The notes beneath the pieces are model-generated. The model saw only the letters and a program-made list of their open reading frames with translations, searched no databases and was not told where the DNA came from. A DNA stretch of 26,694 bases, taken from Anaerolineaceae bacterium UBA700. GTDB taxonomy: Bacteria; Chloroflexota; Anaerolineae; Anaerolineales; Anaerolineaceae. The stretch is taken from positions 1 through 26,694 of the forward strand of contig DBMK01000333.1 in the NCBI GenBank assembly GCA_002298885.1. Direction: 5' to 3'. This document shows positions 1 through 6,519 of the stretch, piece after piece (position 1 is the first letter of the stretch; each line of letters opens with the position of its first letter). A program made the position numbers and the translations under genes.

Positions 1-37
1 TCCCCTCCCCTTTAGGGGAGGGGTTGGGGGAGGGGTC
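1..37. repeat. Right part of a C-rich/G-rich palindromic intergenic repeat
   Basis: A perfect 9-bp hairpin (CCCCTCCCC, loop TTTA, GGGGAGGGG) spans positions 2-23 and is followed by a second G-rich arm (24-37). The matching outer C-rich arm would lie left of the window, so the element is cut by the window edge. The same architecture, an inner hairpin flanked by G-rich/C-rich outer arms, recurs at 6426-6464 and 20039-20300. The four G-runs at 15-35 with loops of 1, 2 and 1 nt form a G-quadruplex motif. In-frame stops (TGA, TAA, TAG at 38-46) separate it from the first gene. Confidence 0.75.
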
Positions 38-52
38 TGATAATAGATTCTT

Positions 53-1903
53 GTGCCTGACTCTTTAGCCTCGATCTTGCTGTTCATCATTGCGGCCTTG
101 ATCGCCCTGTTCCTGCCGGGGGCGGCCTGGCTGGCCTGGGAGCGTCCGGGCGGGCGTGACCCGCTCGAATGGGCGGCAGATGCGGTCGGGCTGAGCATTT
201 CCATCACCGCGCTGTTGGCGGCGCTCTTTTTTTGGCTGGGGATCCAGCTTTCGGGCATTGCACTGGTGACGCTGTACGTGCTGGCGCTGGCAGCCTGGCT
301 GGCGCCGCGCCTGATCGAGGGCAGTTTCTGGGGGGTCAATGCAGGCGGCCTGCTGGCGCTGGCGGTGATCCTGGCATTCATTGCCTGGCGCATGGTCCAG
401 GCGCGCTCGCTGGTGCTGCCGGCCTGGGTCGATTCGGTCCACCATACCCTGCTGGTGCGGGTGATCCTGGACCACGGCGGCCTGCCGCCGGACTGGATGC
501 CGTACCTGCCGGTGCCCCTGTACTACCATTTTGGGTTCCATGTCACTGCTGCCAGCCTGTCGTTCTGGTCGCGGCTCGACCCGGCCCAGGCCGTGCTGTG
601 GTTCGGCCAGGTGATCAACGCCTTGGTGGCTTTTTCGGTCTACCGATTGGCCAGGGTGGCATGGGGAGACTGGCGCCGGGCCGGGCTGGCCGCTCTGCTG
701 GTGGGGTTCGTCTTTACCATGCCGGCGTATTACCTGACCTGGGGACGCTACACGCTGCTGGCCGGGCTGGTGGTGCTGCCGCTGGCGATGGCCGCGGCGC
801 TGGAAGTACGCAACGGCAACCGCAGCCGCTGGGCGTTGGGGCGACTGGCGCTCTACACGGCCGGGGTGTGCTTCTCGCACTACCTGGCAACGCTGCTGCT
901 GGCGCTCTTCTTATTTCTGCTGCTGATCGCCGAGGCAGCGCGCTGGCCGCAGGTCAGGCGCCTGGCCGGGCTGCGCTGGCAGCCCTTTGCGGCGGCCGGG
1001 GCGGGGGTTTTGCTGGCATCTCCCTGGTTGCTGCGGGTGTGGCAGTACAGCCGAGGCAGCGCCTCGCTGGACATGACTAATCCCTTCGACCCGAACAGCG
1101 CCCAATCCATCCGCGACAGCCTTAACTACATTTATTACCTGGTTGGCCCAGACCGGGGCTACATCTTGCTGGGGCTGGCCGGGATCGGCTGCGCCGTGGC
1201 GCTGTGGCGCGGGCGCGAGCGCTCGCTGGCAGCCTGGGCCTTGCTGCTGGCTTTCCTTTCTACCCCTCTGGTGCGGCTTTCGCCCTTCCGACCGGATCTG
1301 GTGGCGATTGTGTTGTTCGTGCCGGGGGCGCTGCTGGCGGCTGATTTACTGGTCAGCCTGGTCGATTGGATCGGATCCTGGCCGCTGCGGCATGCCGGCC
1401 TGGCTGGGTTATTTCTGGGCGCGCTGGTCTGCCTGGGGTTCACAGGATGGGGTATCCAGGGGACGCTGGACATCCTCAACCCGGATACGGTTTTCACGAC
1501 CCAGGCGGACCTGGAGGCGTTGAATTGGATCGAGCAGAACACGCCGCCGGCGGCGCGCTTTTTTATCAACGGCACGCTGTGGCAGGGAAATATCTACCGC
1601 GGCGTGGACGGCGGGTATTGGATCACGCCGAACACCGGGCGCTTCACGGTGGTGGCCCCGGCGGCAGTTGGCTGGGGCCCGCCGGAGGTGGTGCGAGAAT
1701 ACACGGGGTGGGCGGAGCGCGCCAGCCGGGTAACCGGTTGCGACGACGCCTTCTGGTCGCTGGTGAAGGATACCGGGCTGGATTACGTTTACCTGCGTCA
1801 GGGGACCGGCAGCCTGCAACCTAAAGCGCTCGAAACCTGCCAGGGGATTGCCAGCGTGTACGACCAGGGCGGAGTTTTCATCTATAAAATCACTAAAAAC
1901 TAA
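53..1903 (+). CDS. Polytopic membrane protein, GT-C glycosyltransferase-like
   Basis: A 616-residue integral membrane protein with roughly a dozen hydrophobic segments up to about residue 470, then a hydrophilic, probably extracytoplasmic C-terminal domain (about 470-616). The first large loop holds DSVHH (127-131) and YYHFGFH (157-163), the kind of acidic/His-rich first external loop seen in GT-C enzymes that use polyprenyl-phosphate sugars. The segment around residues 488-500 (ALNWIEQNTPPAA) resembles the start of the soluble domain in STT3/DUF6541-like proteins. The GTG start is forced: in-frame stops lie at 38-46 just upstream and no earlier start exists. There is no clear Shine-Dalgarno sequence. 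Glycosyltransferase function is inferred from fold-like features only; substrate unknown. It faces the nuo operon across a promoter region and is probably functionally unrelated to it. Confidence 0.7.
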   Translation: MPDSLASILLFIIAALIALFLPGAAWLAWERPGGRDPLEWAADAVGLSISITALLAALFFWLGIQLSGIALVTLYVLALAAWLAPRLIEGSFWGVNAGGLLALAVILAFIAWRMVQARSLVLPAWVDSVHHTLLVRVILDHGGLPPDWMPYLPVPLYYHFGFHVTAASLSFWSRLDPAQAVLWFGQVINALVAFSVYRLARVAWGDWRRAGLAALLVGFVFTMPAYYLTWGRYTLLAGLVVLPLAMAAALEVRNGNRSRWALGRLALYTAGVCFSHYLATLLLALFLFLLLIAEAARWPQVRRLAGLRWQPFAAAGAGVLLASPWLLRVWQYSRGSASLDMTNPFDPNSAQSIRDSLNYIYYLVGPDRGYILLGLAGIGCAVALWRGRERSLAAWALLLAFLSTPLVRLSPFRPDLVAIVLFVPGALLAADLLVSLVDWIGSWPLRHAGLAGLFLGALVCLGFTGWGIQGTLDILNPDTVFTTQADLEALNWIEQNTPPAARFFINGTLWQGNIYRGVDGGYWITPNTGRFTVVAPAAVGWGPPEVVREYTGWAERASRVTGCDDAFWSLVKDTGLDYVYLRQGTGSLQPKALETCQGIASVYDQGGVFIYKITKN

Positions 1904-2000
1904 TATTAACAATCACCAAAAATTAATGTTTATTATTACCGTCCAAATGACCTTATTTGTAGTATAGTAACCCCATTAATGTACGAACATCAGGCGGAAA

Positions 2001-2030
2001 TTGTGATAAATACCACTATTGTGATATAAT
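2001..2030 (+). promoter_or_regulatory. Predicted promoter of the nuo operon with Rex/CRP-like half-site
   Basis: TTGTGA (2001-2006), an 18-bp spacer and a perfect TATAAT (2025-2030) form a sigma70-type promoter in an AT-rich gap, about 30 bp before nuoA. This implies a short leader of roughly 20 nt that contains the AGGAG ribosome site (2046-2050). The -35 box is also the left half of an imperfect palindrome at 2001-2018 (TTGTGATAAATACCACTA) that resembles the Rex operator consensus TTGTGAA-N4-TTCACAA at 10 of 14 specified positions. The 9-mer ATTGTGATA occurs twice (2000-2008, 2018-2026). Inverted 8-bp arms TGTACGAA (1980-1987) and TTCGTACA (2039-2046) bracket the core promoter. The promoter call is good; the regulator assignment is a guess. 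Confidence 0.65.
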
Positions 2031-2059
2031 TATTCCAATTCGTACAGGAGCGTTTAGCG

Positions 2060-2416
2060 ATGCTGAATGATTATTACCCACTCCTTGTAATCCTGATCGT
2101 TGCGGTGGTCGTCGGCATTATCGTGATTGCGCTGGGGTATTTCTTCGGCCCGCGGCGTCCATCGCAGCGTAAAGCCAGCCCGTACGAATCGGGAATGGTC
2201 CCCTACGGCGAAGCTCAGCGGCGCATTTCGGTGCGCTATTACCTGATCGCCGTTTTGTTTATCCTTTTTGACGTGGAAACCGTGTTCTTACTGGCCTACG
2301 CCGTTGTATTCCGGCAGTTAGGGATACCCGGCCTGATCGGGATGCTGGTGTTTATCGGTATTTTGGTCGTCGGGTTTATCTATGCCTGGAAGAAGGGAGC
2401 GTTGGAATGGGAATAG
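2060..2416 (+). CDS. nuoA: NADH-quinone oxidoreductase subunit A
   Basis: A small membrane subunit of complex I (118 residues, normal length) that lies next to NuoH near the quinone cavity. Three transmembrane helices are visible (about 6-28, 60-83, 88-110). The conserved loop after the first helix is present ([16 protein letters not shown], 40-55), followed by [19 protein letters not shown] with the conserved acidic DVE motif in the second helix. It is the first gene of the operon, preceded by AGGAG at a 9-nt spacing. Its 3' end overlaps nuoB by 10 bp, implying translational coupling. Confidence 0.97.
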   Translation: MLNDYYPLLVILIVAVVVGIIVIALGYFFGPRRPSQRKASPYESGMVPYGEAQRRISVRYYLIAVLFILFDVETVFLLAYAVVFRQLGIPGLIGMLVFIGILVVGFIYAWKKGALEWE

Positions 2417-2889
2417 AACAAAAAGCGGGCAACATGGGCGTCGTGACCTCCACGCTCGAGCAGGTGGTGAACTGGTCGCGCACGAATTCTATGTGGCCCA
2501 TGTTGTTCGGCCTGGCCTGCTGCGCCATCGAAATGATGTCCGCGCAGGCATCCAATTACGATATGAGCCGCTTTGGCATGGAGCTGATGCGCGCCAGCCC
2601 GCGCCAATCGGACCTGATGATCGTGGCGGGGCGGGTGAGCCGCAAAATGGCGCCCGTGCTGCGCCAGCTTTATGACCAGATGCCGGACCCGAAATGGGTG
2701 ATCGCCATGGGCGACTGCGCCGCCTGCGGCGGCGTCTTCAACAATTATGCCATCGTTCAGGGGGTGGATGAGGTGGTTCCGGTGGATGTTTACGTGGCGG
2801 GCTGCCCGCCGCGGCCGGAAGCCTTGATCCATGGGATCATGACCCTGCACGAAAAAGTGAAAAAAGAACATTTGAAGACCTGGGCTTGA
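2407..2889 (+). CDS. nuoB: NADH-quinone oxidoreductase subunit B (cluster N2)
   Basis: This subunit carries [4Fe-4S] cluster N2, the last electron carrier before quinone. The four ligands are in place: the adjacent pair Cys38-Cys39 (LACCAIEMM), Cys104 (GDCAACGG) and Cys133 (AGCPPRPEA). Their spacing equals that of the Thermus subunit Nqo6 with a constant offset. At 160 residues it is a compact bacterial form. It starts inside nuoA with a GGGAG-type ribosome site, and is followed by nuoC after 14 bp. It docks with NuoD to form the quinone site. Confidence 0.98.
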   Translation: MGIEQKAGNMGVVTSTLEQVVNWSRTNSMWPMLFGLACCAIEMMSAQASNYDMSRFGMELMRASPRQSDLMIVAGRVSRKMAPVLRQLYDQMPDPKWVIAMGDCAACGGVFNNYAIVQGVDEVVPVDVYVAGCPPRPEALIHGIMTLHEKVKKEHLKTWA

Positions 2890-2903
2890 AAAAGGAATAA
2901 AGC

Positions 2904-3422
2904 ATGAACGAAAGCCTGCAATCCGCTGTAAGCGCAATATCTGCAAAATACAGCGTTGAGGTATCGGAGTTCCGGGACGAGGTAACCCTGCTGGTGCAGC
3001 CGGACCAGATTGTCCCCGTCCTGCAGGAGCTGCACGACGAGTTCAAGTTCGACATGCTGCTCGACCTGACCGCTGTGGATTACTGGCCGCAAGAAGCGCC
3101 GCGTTTCCACGTGGTCTACCAGCTCAATTCGATGGCAAACAGCCAGCTTTTGCGCCTGCGCGTGCCGTTGAACGGCAATGCGCCAGTCATCTCCACGGCT
3201 GAAAAGATCTGGCCGGGGGCCAACTGGTACGAGCGCGAGGTGTGGGACATGTTCGGGATCCGGTTCGAGGGCAATTCGGACATGCGCCGGATCATCATGC
3301 CGTACGACTGGGAAGGGCATCCCCTGCGTAAAGATTATCCCCTGGGGTACGAAGAAGTTCAGTTCAGCTTCAACAAAGAAGAGATCATGGTGAAGAAGCC
3401 GCATCCCACGGACAGGACTTGA
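2904..3422 (+). CDS. nuoC: NADH-quinone oxidoreductase subunit C (30 kDa)
   Basis: A structural subunit of the peripheral arm of complex I. It is 172 residues and separate from NuoD, unlike the fused NuoCD of Escherichia coli. The 30-kDa signature lies near residues 111-131 (EREVWDMFGIRFEGN, then SDMRRII). The position that is normally His or Lys in that signature is Asn here, a small family deviation. The end carries the usual HPLRKDYPLGYEEVQF segment. An AAGGAATAAAGC ribosome region precedes the ATG, and nuoD follows after 12 bp. Confidence 0.96.
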   Translation: MNESLQSAVSAISAKYSVEVSEFRDEVTLLVQPDQIVPVLQELHDEFKFDMLLDLTAVDYWPQEAPRFHVVYQLNSMANSQLLRLRVPLNGNAPVISTAEKIWPGANWYEREVWDMFGIRFEGNSDMRRIIMPYDWEGHPLRKDYPLGYEEVQFSFNKEEIMVKKPHPTDRT

Positions 3423-3434
3423 GAGAGAGCGTTT

Positions 3435-4664
3435 ATGGCAGATTATCGTGAATTGGTCAATGAAGAGATCCGCCACCTGGTTTCGAACCGCGCCCTGACG
3501 GGCGAGACCATGCTGCTCAACATGGGCCCGCAGCACCCCAGCACGCACGGCGTGCTGCGCCTGCTGCTCGAGCTGGATGGCGAAATCATTGTCAACTGCA
3601 TCCCGGATATCGGCTACCTGCACACGGGCATCGAAAAGAACATGGAGTCGAAGACCTATCAGAAAGCCGAGGTGATGGTCGACCGGCTGGATTATCTCAA
3701 CCCGCTGGGCAACAACCTGGTGTACTGCATGGCGGTGGAAAAGCTGTGCGAAATCGACGTGCCGGAGCGGGCCCAGGTCATCCGGGTTATTTTGGCCGAG
3801 CTGACCCGGCTCAACTCGCACCTGGTGTGGCTGGGCACCTCGGCCCTGGACCTGGCGGCCATGTCCACCTTCTTGTACACCTTCCGCGAGCGCGAGACCA
3901 TCCTGGATATCTTTGAAATGTGCGCCGGGCAGCGCATGATGACCACCTACATCCGCCCCGGAGGCCTGTGGCGCGACGTGCCTGAAGAATTCGAGGCCGC
4001 GGTGCGCAACGTGGTCAAGATCATGCCGGACCGGATCAAGGAATACGAAAGCCTGCTGACCCACAACCCGCTGTTCCTCGAACGCACCAAGGGCATCGGC
4101 TCGATTTCGGCCGAGGACTGCATCAAGTGGGGCGTCAACGGGCCGATCATTCGCGGCAGCGGCGTGGCTTTCGATTTACGCAAGGCCCGGCCGTACAGCG
4201 GGTACGAGCAGTACGAGTTCGACGTCCCGACCCAGACGGAGGGCGACATTTACGCCCGCTACCTGGTGCGCGTGGAGGAAATGCGCCAGTCGGTGCGGAT
4301 CATCAGCCAGGCGCTGGACAAGCTGCCCGGCGGGCCGGTGCGCAGCAACAACCGCAAATACGTGCCACCGCCGCGCTCCGAGATTGGCGTGAGCATGGAG
4401 GCCCTGATCCACCACTTCAAGCTGTGGACCGAAGGCTTCAATGCGCCTAAGGGTGCAGTTTATGAAGCCATCGAAAGCCCGCGCGGCGAACTTGGCGTGT
4501 ACCTGGAGAGCGACGGCGGTCCTAAACCCTACCGCTGCCATTACCACACCCCTTCGTTTGCCAATTTGCAGATCATGCCGCTGCTCAGCCGGGGCCATTT
4601 CGTGGCCGACGTGGTGGGTATCATCGGCAGCATCGATATCGTTCTGGGAGACACGGACCGGTGA
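3435..4664 (+). CDS. nuoD: NADH-quinone oxidoreductase subunit D (49 kDa, quinone site)
   Basis: The core subunit that forms the quinone-binding pocket together with NuoB; it descends from the NiFe-hydrogenase large subunit. It is 409 residues, a typical length. The pocket residues are recognisable: GPQHPSTHG (31-39), which provides His34 and His38, and Tyr87 in DRLDY (83-87). The family's YLHTGIEK segment is at 61-68. The C-terminus ends DIVLGDTDR, the usual loop derived from the lost hydrogenase ligand region. The nuoE start codon overlaps its stop (GTGA), indicating coupled translation. Confidence 0.98.
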   Translation: MADYRELVNEEIRHLVSNRALTGETMLLNMGPQHPSTHGVLRLLLELDGEIIVNCIPDIGYLHTGIEKNMESKTYQKAEVMVDRLDYLNPLGNNLVYCMAVEKLCEIDVPERAQVIRVILAELTRLNSHLVWLGTSALDLAAMSTFLYTFRERETILDIFEMCAGQRMMTTYIRPGGLWRDVPEEFEAAVRNVVKIMPDRIKEYESLLTHNPLFLERTKGIGSISAEDCIKWGVNGPIIRGSGVAFDLRKARPYSGYEQYEFDVPTQTEGDIYARYLVRVEEMRQSVRIISQALDKLPGGPVRSNNRKYVPPPRSEIGVSMEALIHHFKLWTEGFNAPKGAVYEAIESPRGELGVYLESDGGPKPYRCHYHTPSFANLQIMPLLSRGHFVADVVGIIGSIDIVLGDTDR

Positions 4665-5173
4665 ACGAAATCCTCAAAAAATATCCCCAAGAAGTCAGGC
4701 AAATCCTGGCAAAATACCCGGAAACCTACCGCAAGTCGGCGATTATGCCGCTGCTGTACCTGGCGCAGCGCGAGACCAACTACATTACCCGCCAGGCGAT
4801 TGCCGACATCGCCGAGATCACCGGCCTTTCAACGACAGATGTCGATTCGGTGGTTGGATTCTATACCCTGTTCCACGAAAACCCGGGCGGGCGTTACCGC
4901 CTGCAGGTATGCACGGACTTGCCCTGCGCCATGAAAGGCGCCGACGAATTCTTGAAGAACCTGTGCGAGAATATCGGCGTGAAGGTTGGTGAGACGACTG
5001 CGGACGGGCTGTTCACCATTGAAGAGGTGACCTGCCTGGCCGGCTGCCACCGGGCGCCGATGCTGCAGCTCCAGGGGGACGGCGACATCAGTTACCATGA
5101 AAATTTGACCGTCGAATCGACCCTGGCGCTGGTCGATAAGCTGCGCAAGCGGGCCCAGGAGGCGGCGCAATGA
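4661..5173 (+). CDS. nuoE: NADH-quinone oxidoreductase subunit E (24 kDa, [2Fe-2S] N1a)
   Basis: A thioredoxin-like [2Fe-2S] subunit of the NADH-oxidising module. Ligands Cys84 and Cys89 (CTDLPC) and Cys125 and Cys129 (CLAGC) show the family spacing for cluster N1a. The N-terminal helical part (1-75) includes the GFYTLF motif. The length of 170 residues is usual. The GTG start overlaps the nuoD stop by 4 bp and is the only sensible start. The nuoF ATG overlaps its own stop (ATGA). Confidence 0.97.
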   Translation: MNEILKKYPQEVRQILAKYPETYRKSAIMPLLYLAQRETNYITRQAIADIAEITGLSTTDVDSVVGFYTLFHENPGGRYRLQVCTDLPCAMKGADEFLKNLCENIGVKVGETTADGLFTIEEVTCLAGCHRAPMLQLQGDGDISYHENLTVESTLALVDKLRKRAQEAAQ

Positions 5174-6423
5174 GCGAATATTACCTCCTGCGCCACCGCA
5201 GCGTGGCCAACATCAACCGGCTGGACGTGTATATGGCGGACGGCGGCTTCGAAGCCTACAAAAAAGCAGTGACCAGCATGCAGCCGGTCGACGTGTACAA
5301 CGAGGTCAAGAATTCCGGCCTGCGCGGCCGGGGCGGGGCCGGGTTCCCGACCGGCATGAAGTGGAATTTTCTGCCCAATACGGTCTGGCCGCATTACGTC
5401 ACTGCTAACGCCGACGAATCCGAGCCGGGCACCTTTAAGGACCGCGAGATCATGGAGAGCAACCCCTTCCAATTCCTGGAAGGGCTGATGCTGGCTTCCT
5501 ATGCCGTCCAGGCCAACCTATCCTACGTCTATTTGCGGGGTGAGTTCTGGGCCCTGGCAAAATTCCTGGACCAGAAGATCGCCGAGCTGGAGCAGGCCGG
5601 CCTGCTCGGTGAGAATATTTTGGGCACCACTTATTCGTTGCGCCTGCACACCCACCTGGGGGCGGGGGCCTATATTTGCGGCGAAGAAACCGCCCTGCTG
5701 GAATCGCTGGAGGGCAACCTGGGCCAGCCCCGCTTGCGCCCGCCGTTTCCGGCGGTGGTGGGACTATACGCCAAGCCCACGGTGATCAATAATGTGGAGA
5801 CACTGACCAACGTGCCGCTCATTGTCAGGAACGGGGCGGGCTGGTACCGCCAGTTCGGCACCGAAAAAAGTCCCGGGCTCAAGATTTTCAGCCTTTCCGG
5901 GCGGGTGAACAAGCCCGGCAATTACGAGCTGCCGCTCGGCACCACCTTCCGCCAGTTGATCTTCGAGCACGGCGGGGGGATCATCGACGGCAAGCAGGTC
6001 AAGGCGATCATGTCGGCGGGAGCTTCGTCGATCATCGTGCCGGCGGACGACAAGGCCCTGGACTGCCCGATGGAATACGAATCGACCCAGCAGCTCCTCG
6101 GAGCTCCGCTGGGCTCGGCCTCGGTGATCGTGCTCGACGAGACGGTCAACGTCGGCTGGCTGGTGGGCAAGACGACCCATTTCTTCAAGCATGAATCATG
6201 CGGCAAATGCACCCCCTGCCGCGAGGGCACCTTCTGGATGGAGCACATCGCCCACCGCCTGGTGAGCGGGCATGGCACGGACGCGGATATTAAACTGCTC
6301 AAGGACGTGGCCTTGCAGATCCAGGGCAAATGCCTATGCCCGCTGGGTGAGTTCTCGACCATGGCGGTGGTGAGCGGGATTGATAAGTTTAGAGAAGATT
6401 TTGAGGCGTTGGTAAAGACTTAG
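5170..6423 (+). CDS. nuoF: NADH-quinone oxidoreductase subunit F (51 kDa, NADH/FMN, N3)
   Basis: The subunit that oxidises NADH. It binds FMN, NADH and [4Fe-4S] cluster N3. The glycine-rich nucleotide motif GRGGAGFPTGMKW is at 53-65, GAGAYICGEETALLESLEG at 164-182 forms the flavin/NADH pocket, and the N3 ligands are Cys344, Cys347 and Cys350 (ESCGKCTPCREG) plus Cys390 (CLCPLGEF). It is 417 residues, slightly shorter than many homologues but with no missing motif. A strong AGGAGG ribosome site lies inside nuoE. The stop codon is immediately followed by a C-rich palindromic repeat before nuoG. Confidence 0.98.
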   Translation: MSEYYLLRHRSVANINRLDVYMADGGFEAYKKAVTSMQPVDVYNEVKNSGLRGRGGAGFPTGMKWNFLPNTVWPHYVTANADESEPGTFKDREIMESNPFQFLEGLMLASYAVQANLSYVYLRGEFWALAKFLDQKIAELEQAGLLGENILGTTYSLRLHTHLGAGAYICGEETALLESLEGNLGQPRLRPPFPAVVGLYAKPTVINNVETLTNVPLIVRNGAGWYRQFGTEKSPGLKIFSLSGRVNKPGNYELPLGTTFRQLIFEHGGGIIDGKQVKAIMSAGASSIIVPADDKALDCPMEYESTQQLLGAPLGSASVIVLDETVNVGWLVGKTTHFFKHESCGKCTPCREGTFWMEHIAHRLVSGHGTDADIKLLKDVALQIQGKCLCPLGEFSTMAVVSGIDKFREDFEALVKT

Positions 6424-6425
6424 AC

Positions 6426-6464
6426 CTAACCCCCCGGCCCCCTTCCCTGAAGGGAAGGGGGAGG
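6426..6464. repeat. C-rich/G-rich palindromic repeat between nuoF and nuoG
   Basis: The tract begins 2 bp after the nuoF stop. It contains CCCCCTTCCC (6438-6447), a TGAA tetraloop and GGGAAGGGGG (6452-6461), a perfect 10-bp stem in RNA, preceded by a further C-rich arm (6430-6435). It resembles the elements at 1-37 and 20039-20300. No T-tract follows the stem, so an intrinsic terminator is unlikely. The rest of the 96-bp gap is AT-rich, with no clear promoter. Confidence 0.75.
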
Positions 6465-6519
6465 CGCATCTAAATAATTTCTGCAAAGCGGCACAAAATA
6501 ATTAACGGGTAATGGATTT

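Noticed and set aside
1963..1968. Second nuo promoter with TATAGT as -10
   Set aside because: No acceptable -35 at 15-19 bp; the TTGTGA-N18-TATAAT promoter downstream is much stronger.
2790..4064. A 424-codon open frame on the minus strand opposite nuoB, nuoC and nuoD
   Set aside because: It is antisense to three certain genes; its translation is His/Arg/Gln-rich without domain features, as expected of a GC-rich shadow frame.
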